Shown here: one piece after another, positions 25,284 to 35,700 of the stretch
Position numbering within the stretch: the stretch's first letter is position 1
How the letters are laid out: each line of letters begins with the position of its first letter
NCBI GenBank assembly: GCA_009760855.2
Contig: WPIO01000065.1
Span: 1,159,501-1,223,500, forward strand
From: Cristatella mucedo
Taxonomy: Eukaryota; Bryozoa; Phylactolaemata; Cristatellidae
Length of the DNA: 64,000 nucleotides
Direction: 5' to 3'
Position numbers and translations under genes: made by a program
Notes under the pieces: model-generated
What the model saw: the letters and a program-made list of their open reading frames with translations, nothing else
What the model was told of the DNA's origin: nothing
Database searches by the model: none

Positions 25284-25592
25284 ATGTAATGTAATGTAAT
25301 GTAATGTATCTCCGTCTGTAACTCCACAAAGTCATAAAGACCATGTGGGTGTTACGCAGGCGAGTTTTGTATAGCGCACTCATAGCCTAAGAGGCTTTCA
25401 GTACGCATTCGGTAGCCAACAGACTTCGTCTCACGCAACAAAGAAAAAGTGGGAAGCATAGCAGAGTCAGGAGAGCAGTTGAGGTAGTGAGTAGCATAGA
25501 AGTAGCAGCTCAGGACCGCTGAAAAGGATGTGCCATAGTCGGCAGTAGGAGAGTAGTTGTCGTTGCGTAAGAATTGTGGAAGCGAGTTCCAT
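25284..25592 (-). mobile_element. LINE-B copy B2, inserted in LINE-A
   Basis: The sense strand is minus: 3' region nearly identical to B1, ending in four ATTAC units (TAATG repeats on the plus strand at 25284-25306). It interrupts LINE-A copy A5. Confidence 0.75.
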
Positions 25593-26267
25593 GCAGCATG
25601 TATTGCAAACATTTGCATGAAGACGGTACCAAATGTGATCAGACAAAGATAAGGCGAACTTGAAAGTGTAGGACAAACCTAGGCCAGCATATTCTCTGCG
25701 GCAGCTGTGCAGAATATAGGCATCCTGTTCATTAAATGAGCTTGACTAGATGACCACGCCAGCTCCACAGTCAAGTATACCTACTTTCTGCTAAATAAAA
25801 TTGAAAAATTCGAGCTTATTTAGATAAGGATAGATGAATTAGCAAAGCTGGTCACTGCACCTATGACAACCCGTTTATAGACTTCTGTAATTCAGTACGT
25901 GTAGGTCTTTCTGCCCGTGAAATAAGATGCTTATAGTTGGTGCACAACTCTGCAGCTAGGTTTGTCAGCACTTTTTATCGACCTCCACGAGGTTGATAAT
26001 CAAGCAGTGTATCGACTTTCAGGTGATGTCACTCCATTTTGGGTCCTTCCAGCATTCCTATCTGAAATATTGCTAAACATGTTGGGCTATTCCAAGGTTT
26101 GATTTCTGTCATTCAATGTGAAAGATGGAAGTGGGCTTCCCATTCAACGATGCAAAAAGTAGAGAGTGAGAGAGAGAGGGGAGAGAGAGAGGTGGGAGAG
26201 AGGTGAGAGAGTATCCTGATGGTGCCATACTGAATACATCAGGAGATGCATACAAAGACTTAAAATA

Positions 26268-26392
26268 TATTTCATTTCATTTGTATAGCACCCTAAGAGA
26301 ACTTGATCTCTATTCAGGTGCTTCACATATGCCTCGGGGTTCGAGCCCACGACCTCAGCCAGACCTTGGTCGGGTCGAGCACCGTGGTTCAT
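26268..26392 (-). mobile_element. SINE-B copy, head truncated
   Basis: ATTTGTATAGCACCCTAAGA, CAGGTGCTTCACATATGCCT, reversed B box GGTTCGAGCCC; it stops at GAGCACCGTGG before the A box. Confidence 0.7.
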
Positions 26393-26849
26393 AATTCTAA
26401 TATAAGCCAGTGCTGGTCAACAGTGGTTGGCACGATCATAGACAATGGCTATCAATCACCTTACCTTTCGGCCCGAGCTCTGCAGTCTGTTGACCGCTAG
26501 TGGATCAAGTCTGACTGTAAGTGCAAATAGTGGCGGTCAATTCAAGGAACGAAGGGCACAGCACGATGTAGAGAAGAGGGCAACGATCGATCAACATCGA
26601 GTGTGAGCAGGCACTACTGGGTCTCAGTGGATGGATCCTAGAACTCACAGTACCACATTAAGGTGGGCTAGCTCGGAGCTTGAAGCCAATAAGATAGCTG
26701 GAAGCGTGTGCAGGGTGTGTACTGGCATTATGCAAGCGCCATTAGCAACAGCCGTGGGTCACTTGAGGTATTGGTCGGGTTTTGATTTTGGATCGTATTA
26801 CTAGGGCACACTTGCTAGCAACTGGTCTTAGCCGAAGAGTAGTGGTGTA

Positions 26850-26960
26850 GGTAATAATAATAATAATAATATTGCACTTGATAAAGCGCCCTCAGAGAAC
26901 TTAATCTCTTTCTAGGCGCTTTACATTTGCTGCAAAGTGATACGCAATAGAATAGTAAGT
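26850..26960 (-). mobile_element. LINE-A 3' tail fragment
   Basis: AATAATAATAATAAT followed by GATAAAGCGCCCTCAGAGAA and CTAGGCGCTTTACATTTGC, the LINE-A 3' end read in reverse. Only the tail is present. Confidence 0.7.
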
Positions 26961-27069
26961 AAAATTAGATCGTACATACATCGGGTGAAATTTTTGCCTG
27001 TCCCTTAACTAAAAAAAACTGTTGAGGCCGTATTTTGTAAATTTAGATAGAAGGAATTGTATAGTGTAA

Positions 27070-27232
27070 TATATATTTCATTTGTATAGCACCCTAGTAG
27101 AACTTAATCTCTAATCAGGCGCCTCACATATGCCACAGGGCTCAAACCCACGACCTCGGTCATCTACTGTATTCAGATTTATCTTGGTTGGGGCGAGCAT
27201 TTTAACCGCTGGCTTAAACCAGCTCGACAGAC
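27070..27232 (-). mobile_element. SINE-B copy with internal insertion
   Basis: TTTGTATAGCACCCTAGTAG, CTCACATATGCCACAGGGCT, ACCTCGGTCATCTACTGTAT (extra ~20 bases) and a reversed A box near TTTTAACCGCTGGCTTAAAC. It lies just beyond the last RFC4 exon found. Confidence 0.68.
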
Positions 27233-27452
27233 AGAAAACTTGAAAGAACAAATTGATCAAAGCTCTGGACAGAGAACTTTTCCTCTCATCCGATTGGTGA
27301 TAAAGAGCTTTTCCAAATTAGGGACTAATAAACAGGAAACCAATTAGGACTTGGGTGCCACAGCTGTATAAGTAATAACAGCACATGAATTAAGCCCTGC
27401 AACAAAATGCTAGGACAGTGAGCTGGTAGCCGAGCTCCAGTGATAAACTTAC

Positions 27453-27569
27453 TGCAAGCCTCTCTGTTATGGCTGACTTCTGTTTGTCGGTGAGATCTGG
27501 ACTGTCAACAATAGTGTCGTGAAGTTGCAAAAGTAGCTGAGATGCAGGGTATCCGTCGGCAATGACACC
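27453..27569 (-). CDS. RFC4: RFC4 exon 9, last found
   Basis: Encodes [16 protein letters not shown] then [14 protein letters not shown], the collar helices. The donor GCA|GTAAGT is perfect, so another exon is expected. If it were read through, 20 more codons end in a stop at 27391-27393, but they do not resemble the family's end (E-V-D-x-x-L...). Confidence 0.94.
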
Positions 27570-29765
27570 CTGAAAAAATCAGGATAGATAACTAAACTAA
27601 AGCATGAGTATACTCACATCGCAAAAGTGTGAAAATGCACACAGATACACAAGTCAGGCATGCTGCTAATTTTGGAAATATAAAGGCGCTCGAGAGTAAT
27701 GCAGTAGTAATTCGGTTTATGGAGATGGCTACAGTATAAGCCGACAGACTATGAGCAAAGTTACGCGCTGGTCTTCACTTCTCCAAAGACCAGCAAATGA
27801 TGAAAAGAAACATAGCTACCTTGACGAACGATTCAATGTTGTCATAAGAGCCAAGGCGACAAGTGTCGTACCAGTTGCTAACCACTTCAGGCTCAATGAA
27901 CTGAAAAAAGGTCAAATGGAAAATATAACAAAGACAGCAACGACAGACGTTGCTGACGATGTATAGCAGTGTTCTTACTCATACGAGAACATTAAATTGT
28001 TTTATAATAATATTCAAAAAATTAAAACCTTAATATTTATTGCAACCTCCTAAAGTCTGACAACATTCAATGCACAGATTTCTATTGATGAAAGTTGAAA
28101 ATTGAGTAAATTTGTCACTTGGCAAACCTTCTGATAAAATGCCAACTGAACTTTGAACTTGGGCCTGCATACAGACGTCAGAAGCAATCGTCACCATTTC
28201 TCTCCATCCCATAATACGGCCATATTGGACTCCACAACTTGCAACTTAGCGGTAGGCACCAAAGCGCGCTGACAAGTTCATGTCCACTGGCACCTAACTT
28301 CGGGTAGGTCGAAAAAAGCATCAGTAGATACACAGTGGAACGGACTCAAGTCGGTGACGTCTGTCAATGAGCCGTGTCAGCCCAAGCACAGAGGAAAGGA
28401 ATGAGATATGCTAAATAAATAAATCCTAGCTGATTAAACAGCCTCCTTTTGTATAGCGACAGTAGAGCCTTTACGGCTATCACCACCGCTTGCAGTAAAG
28501 AATCGCTCACTGCAGGAATCTTGGCGATAAAGAATCGCTCACTGCAGGAATCGAACCCACGACCTCGCGACCGAGGTCGTGAAAGCAACCGCCTTACCTA
28601 GTGTGCCATCACGGCCCACCATGCTAAGAGTAAGTAACATATACTAAGACTAAGAGATACACTAAGAGCTTCCAATCAAGATGGGGAAAAAAGAAAAAAG
28701 ACGCTCCAACATACGATCGGCCACTGAGAAGCCACTCACCCCGGAGACCAGTAATACGTCAGCCTCTTCGACTTGAACACCCTTGCCTTTCAGGCGGGCC
28801 ACGCTTTGCAGGAAAGTGATAGCACGGCGAAGATCGCCGTCAGAAGTGGTGATCAGTGCTTGAACGGCCTACAATCAGCGCCGGCACGTGAAAGTTTCGT
28901 TATGGCACAGGAGTGGACGGCTCACGACAAAAGTGAGTCCCTGAATAATAATAATAATAATGATAATACTAACAATAAATCTATATGGCACTCAAAGTGA
29001 AGTAAATCTCTGCCTAGGCACTTTTGGTATACCAACTTCCAACTACGACAAAAGAGACGGCAGAACTCGCAGTTAAAACAACTAATTGTAAGCGATAACG
29101 ATGTAGAGAACACGGCATATCAGGAAGGTAATCAACAAAAACAGGTGCACCAGGACCAAGTTGAAATCGGGCAGAAACCATGCAGCATGCGAAAGAGGCA
29201 AAGCCAAATTTCCTTTGACAAGCAGCTCATCCAACCAACCGTCAGTGTGTGCTTTATTCTGAGCTCGCGGTGCACGCAAATCCGAAACTAAGCCAACGCC
29301 GAAAGCGAAGCGAACCAGCTCGAGAGCTGCGACGTCTCCAGCGGTGTCAACTGCTTTCAACCCGACGCTAGCGCGACTAATTCGAGTACAAGAGGATCGC
29401 CTCAGAGGAACGACACACACTCACACCCCCCAACAAGCAAATCCACAATAGCCTCCTCTTCCTCTCTTCCACTGGCTTACTGGGGGGGCGGGGAAGGAGG
29501 GGCACATCGGCTAGACGCACGCCGAACAAGCAGCACCGGCCACGAGCAGGCGTCGCAGCAGCATACTATTCGACTGGGTCTGCAGACCTGGGCATCAGCC
29601 TCTACGGTCAAGCATGCGTGTGGCGACCACGCACGAATTGCTCCCTTTTGCCAGTCTGGCATTGTTGTGTGCGGCCGTGCACACTTTGGACAGCGCCGTC
29701 CACTTTGGCATCTCACCTTCCAACAGGGGTGCTCTATTCGTACAATCGATACTGAGGAGGGGATA

Positions 29766-29846
<81 letters not shown>

Positions 29847-29869
29847 ATGTGTGTGTGCATGTGTGTGTG

Positions 29870-29914
<45 letters not shown>

Positions 29915-32692
29915 ATGAGTGTGTGTGTGTGTGCATGAGTGTGTGTGTGTGTGCATGAGTGTGTGTGTGTGTGTGTGTGTGCATGTGTGTGTGTGTGCGT
30001 GTGTGTGTGTGTGTGCGTGCGTGCGTGCGCATGAATAACTGCTTTATTGAAGTCATGCAGGTGAATTGCCCACTTTGACAGATTGTGTTTGACCTGGAGT
30101 AGTCCAAAAAATAGCGAGACCCAAGACTGTTACTTAACAGTAAATACGGTCTCACACATTCCACTCATTATCACCATGCAGTCCATTCAAGAAGCTATGT
30201 AGTGTAAAGTATCAAATAACTATCTTGTACTTCTGACCATCTGCATTGAACGTGCTAATCTTCTGGCTGGTCTTTACGTACACTCAGGAAGTGATGTATA
30301 CACGTTCACGCAACGACAACTACTCTCCTACTGCCGACTATGGCACATCCTTTTCAGCGGTCCTGAGCTGCTACTTCTATGCTACTCACTACCTCAACTG
30401 CTCTCCTGACTCTGCAATGCTTCCCACTTTTTCTTTGTTGTGTGAGACTAAGTCTGTTGGCTACCGAATGCGTACTAAAAGCCTCTTAGGCTATGAGTGC
30501 GCTATACAAAACTCGCCTGCGTAACACCCACATGGTCTTTATGACTTTGTGGAGTTACAGACGGAGATACATTACATTATATATCAAGAGTAAGTGTAGC
30601 GGACAAGCCCCCTGCAAGCCTTCAAGGCTAACTAGAACACTTGCCCCTTCGATTGTGAGCTTGGATCTCAGACTCGACCTTGCAATGGCATCAATGAACA
30701 GCGGGCAAGGCGACAAACGACAGCAATTGCTAACATTCAAAGAAGCAAACAAACCTACGTGGCCAAAACAACAGAAGTGCATATTCTAACACCCGGTGAA
30801 AACCATAAAGCAACGAAATAAAAAAGGTTTCTCCTTATGTTTCAGCAAGCACTGTCCGTTGCCTAGTGGAGTCTTGTACCCAGGAGCAGTAGCAGCAGCC
30901 TTACAATCGTATCAGGAAGATTTCGCCTGTTTCGCCTCACTGTCAGAATGGGACCGCTTAAAATGCTTCAACATTATAAATCATGAGTACAAACGAACAG
31001 CAGCTGACCATACTGTGTTGAAGAGGAATCTCGTGAGAAATGGACAACAAAGCAGATCCAGCAGACAGCTCGTGACCAATGCTGCTGCTAGTCAACTAGC
31101 GAGGTGAGATGGCAGCATACCTCTTCACTGCATACGACGGTCTCTTTCTCGCAAACGTACTGCAGCCTATTTCTGACGGCATCCGAAGCAAGCGGCTTGA
31201 AGCGAAACTTTGCACATCGTGAAGTCAGAGGCTCAATTATGCGACTGATGTAGTTACAGATGAGGCAAAAACGAGTTGTTCGTGACTGCTTCTCCATCGT
31301 TCTCCTCAAAGCAGCCTAAACACGTGAAACCGTTCAAGCACACAAAGTCAAGTGGCGTTTTGAAATAGTTTCATACAAAGGCAATGAAAAGCTACAGAAT
31401 GCTGCTAACTATGCCGATTCGATAAGTGGTGGCACACACCAGTAGCCAATGCTTCCTCGTAAGGCTCATAGAAACCTTGCTAAATGCCAACATAACGGCT
31501 CTTTGAGTTGGCTTATCTAAATAAGTAAAGACCAAACTGCTTCAGCGTAATGTAGCAAATGGCCGTCTGCTCATACAACAGCAATAACACCCCAAACGCA
31601 GTGTTACTGCTGATGCACTCTGGCTAGTTAATTTACTGTATACAATGAACTGGATTAACATTAACACGTGATCAAAGCAACTACGTACGTCTAGGATTAA
31701 ATACCACAGCCCACTCGTAGTAACCAAAGGTCATGCTAGCATTTATAACCATGTACAATTGCTGCAATCGCACTGAACGTGGGATCAATCTGTGAACTGC
31801 AGAGGTGCATGTAGAGTTCTGGCTGTTCAAGTAAGCATGAGCAAAATGGATGGGTTAAATGGATAGCAATAATATTAATAGCAGTCAGGCATGTTAACTG
31901 ACGTTGCTTTTCAAAGCCAGCAAGGCAAGCCCTTTATCTTATCTTCGACCTCCTTAAAGGATACGAGTCCACCAAGAGATAGTAGATCTGCTGATCACTA
32001 AACTCTAGACAAACTTTCCACCTAAATAGATAAGGGTAGTGCTGGGCCATTTGCCAAGTTTTCAGAATCCATTACTATTGGCCCATCGTGCAACTTCCTC
32101 ACGTGGTGAATTCAAAACATGGTATGAAGACTGAATTTGCTTATTTTAACCAAAAGACATTACCTAATAAGTTTACAGGTGACCTGCATACAAGATATAG
32201 TTCTCTTTGTCTTTGTCGAAGCACTTACAGAAGCTAACGTTAGAGTTACATACGTGTTAACAAGCTTTATAAGTGCATACAAAAAATTAAACATTATTCA
32301 TTGGTATATATAGCACCCTAACAGAGCTTAATCTCTACACAGGTACTTCACATATGCCTCGGGGCTCGAGCCTACGACCTCGGCCAGACCTTGGTCGGGG
32401 CGAGCACCTTAACCATTGAGCCACGTACTTTTGGGTGCATTCAGAAAAAGCTGGGGCTGTGGACTTCCTGGTTAAAGGGCAACAGTCGAAAGCAGGCTAC
32501 CAAGATAGGCAGGCCTGTTATTTGGAGCTCCCCTGGCTTGTTTGTACTATGTTTGTAGGAGCTAAGCAGGCAGAAACCAAGGTGAACACCTTTGATGACC
32601 GGGGTCATAGGCTCGCGCCCTGCAGCATATGCGAAGCGCCTGGATAGATATTAAGTTTTCTTAAGGCGAAAAGCTAATGAATTAATTATTTT

Positions 32693-32730
<38 letters not shown>

Positions 32731-35700
32731 TATACATATGTATGTATATATAAACCAGTATGCTGCTACGGTCTGAAACATGCTGCATTGCAAGAGTGCA
32801 CACTTTACAGCTATAACAGCGGCCTACAGCATGAAATTAACCTTAGCAGAGCAAAAAGTCCTGTTATGACCTATCTGTAGTCAAGTTTTCCAAATAGGCA
32901 ATCAAAACTACGCGACGGTCTCCTATCAATCTAAAGCTTCTAGCAGCCACAGCAAAACATCAAGGTTCTACGGGTAGCTCTAGCTAAACTAGAAGACCTA
33001 TAACGATGGCACGAATAATTCACATTTAGCAGATCCTTTGGCAGCACACAAAACACAGAACAGGCAAAACAAATGGTGATAAACAGACTACGTCTGGCTT
33101 GGTGTGAAATAATCAGAATTTCGTGCCTGAGCTGAAGACGTCATAGAATCTGCCTCATCAAGTATGATGATCTTGAAAGGTGGACACTTCTTGCCACTAA
33201 AAAGGACACAAAGAAAAAACTTGAATGACCATTCATTTCATGCAAACGTGCCACAATAAATACTTGACCATAGGCAAACATGATTGCACGATTAATTTTC
33301 GTATGGCAGTGCATGTTCATGTTCCAATACGCTTGTACGCAGTTTACACCTAGACCCAGCGTGCCAGCATGACCAAAAGAGTCAAAAGATGAGTAGCCAA
33401 CACGCCAACACTTCACCGTCTTTATGAGGTCTGCGCCAAAAAAATGCACACGAGTTAGCAAGAGACAAGATCATCTGCGTCTGAGTGTATGCCCAAACCT
33501 GGGGAATACCATAGCCACTTTTGAGGTCACTTAGTGGCATTAACCTGAGATGGCAGCACTTGCACAGCAGAAAAAGAAAGCTCAGAGTTGAACCATCCAT
33601 CTACACAGCTGGAACAAAGTAAGCAAAAACGGTGCACACAAGCACGAAAGATAGGCATCACTCCAGCAGACTCACTCAGGTCGGCGAGAGTTGGCAGTAT
33701 TCTGTGCAAAGTTCTTGACTTTTTCACGGATCACGCTGATGCCACGTTCATCTGATGCATTCAGCTCAAGGACTCGCTCCCGAAACATCTCTGACCTGTC
33801 AGATGGTAATCTCACGGCATTATGCAAGCTTGCAGACCAACTAAATTTAGCCCAATGCACAACTGCAGCTTTGAGTCTACACTTTACTAACTTCGGCTAC
33901 TATGTCATACCCAAAAAGGTCACGTGCGACTGCTAGGATCGTCGACGTCTTTCCAGTGCCAGGAGGCCCATAGAAGAGAAGGTTTGGTAGCTGAAAAGAA
34001 AATAATAGCAAAGGACACAGACACAGGGAGGCAATTAATACCAGCTCTAAAAAAGGCATAGCTCGGTCTGCCTTGCCATGTCTAACCAACATCGAGAGAA
34101 GCCAGAATAAAAATGTAATGTAATGTCCATGTATCTTCATCTGTAATTCCACAAACCCACAAAGACTATGTGGGTATTATGCAAGAGAGTTTTGTATAGA
34201 GCACTCACAGCCTAAGCGGCTTTCAGTACACATTCGGTAGCCAACAGACTTCATCTCATGCAACAAAGAGAAAATGAGAAATATAGCAGAGTCAGGAGAA
34301 CAGTTGAGGTAGTGAGTAATATGGAAGTAGCAGTTCAGGACTAATAATAATAATATATTTGTATAGCACCCTCAGAAAACTTAATCTCGTTAGATGCACT
34401 TTACATTTACTGCAAAGGAAGCATGATCGAATTAATACTGGCAGCATGTTCAATGACAAGCATGATAAATAAACATAAACGTCGTGCAAGCATATGGGGT
34501 ATCGTTACTGCCCATCCACTTGATGACAATCAAGCTCAAACCTTCAACTACATGTAAGGACAAGGCTAGACACTGGTATTCTATTTGTTTTTGCACGTCA
34601 CCACTCTTAGCAACCTAACCAGCACCTCAAGCCAACCTATGCCAACCAACCAGGAACTTTCTCATGGATGTTGACCTACTTTCTTAAGTGAAAAATAGCT
34701 TTGATTACACCAAATCTTTGAAATTAAATAAAGGTCTGCAAATTGTGCTTACTGAGAAGTATGTGTGGAAAGTCATGTCACACGGAAGGGCATTAAAATT
34801 CAGCAAACTACTGGGAATGGACCAGAAACTTAGCGAGAAAACAGGTAGTTCCTATGCACGTGCTGGCATTCATAAAAGCCATGCCTGGCAAGCACAGAAG
34901 CCTCCAAATCGTCCTTTAATGTTCTACGATGCTGAAGCATGAGACCAACCGATGAAACCTTCCTATGGACGTATGTATGCATTTCTGTCTGAAACCCCAC
35001 AAAGACCAAGCATGAACACTGGAGAGTTCTCTAGGAGGGCATTCAAAGCCTGAGCTGCTGTCAGCACGTGTACGGTAGCCAGAAGCCTCCACCTCACAAA
35101 ACAAAGAGAATGTGAAAGTCATTGTGGAGTCAGAAGGGCAGTCGAAGAAGTAAGCATAGAAGCAGCAGCTTTAGGATGGCTGGACAGGATGTGCCACGGT
35201 CGGCAGCAGGAGAGAACATGCCATTGCGTAAGAATTGCGGAAGTGCGTTCCATAGTCTCGACAAAATCTTCACAGCAAAAGCTTCTGTTGCCAACAATCT
35301 CTAGGCGAAAAATGGATCAGCTCATTTTTTCCCAGCAATAATGTAAAAAACCTATTAGGACTTAGGATTAGGACTACTCACATCAGCACCTTGCAATGAC
35401 TTCTTTAACACTGCGACAACGTCGTCCTGGTGAGCAATATCATCGACAGTAGCTGGTCGGCTGCAAGGAAGTAGAATGCATAGAGCTCAAACGTTTCAGA
35501 ATGGAATCATAATATCGTAGGTAAACAGTGACTTCGTAAAATATCACATCAACTAAAAGAACTCAAACGACATCCTTAAATGAGATAATAACCTTAAGTA
35601 TGCATACAAGCTGTGCTAATGCACTTTGTACATGAGAAAAAAGCAATACAATTTGATCGAACGATAAACCTCATTCGTTAGCGATCAAAGAGAACTTCAT

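Larger units (their letters stand above)
24690..26110 (+). mobile_element. LINE-A copy A5, split by two nested insertions
   Basis: The LINE reads ...TTTTTAATACCATTGGTCG (D-T-I-D block) to GGTCCTATTTT at 24843, is interrupted by a SINE-A, resumes at ~25038 and runs to CTCAACTCCCTT at ~25282. It is interrupted again by a LINE-B tail and resumes with GCAGCATGTATTG at ~25594, then the strand region CACGCCAGCTCCACAGTCAA from ~25755. The flanking pieces are collinear with copies A3 and A4, so the order of events is LINE-A first, then SINE-A and LINE-B. Confidence 0.72.
28869..31120 (-). other. RFC4 intron 6
   Basis: A 2.25 kb intron containing a LINE-A tail (28941-29030), a long GT microsatellite (29767-30020) and a LINE-B tail on the opposite strand to RFC4 (30300-30592). 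No conserved coding sequence is seen in it. Confidence 0.8.
31316..33126 (-). other. RFC4 intron 5, GC-AG
   Basis: A 1.8 kb intron starting GC and ending TTTAG on the minus strand. It holds SINE-B copies facing each other (32305-32425 and 32590-32690) and a short TA repeat. Nothing else is recognised. Confidence 0.8.

Noticed and set aside
29082-29420. 112-codon minus-strand frame in RFC4 intron 6 with a hydrophobic end
   Set aside because: RFC4 exons 6 and 7 join without it in correct phase, and it resembles no known protein.
29477-30164. Open frames of His-Thr or Cys-Val repeats up to 189 codons
   Set aside because: They are translations of the GT microsatellite in RFC4 intron 6.
30555-30782. 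Minus-strand frame considered as an extra RFC4 exon
   Set aside because: The family sequence is continuous from exon 6 to exon 7, so there is no room for it.
31088-31120. Continuation of RFC4 exon 6 into [10 protein letters not shown]
   Set aside because: It is past a good GTATGC donor, and the next conserved residues are supplied by exon 7 in phase.
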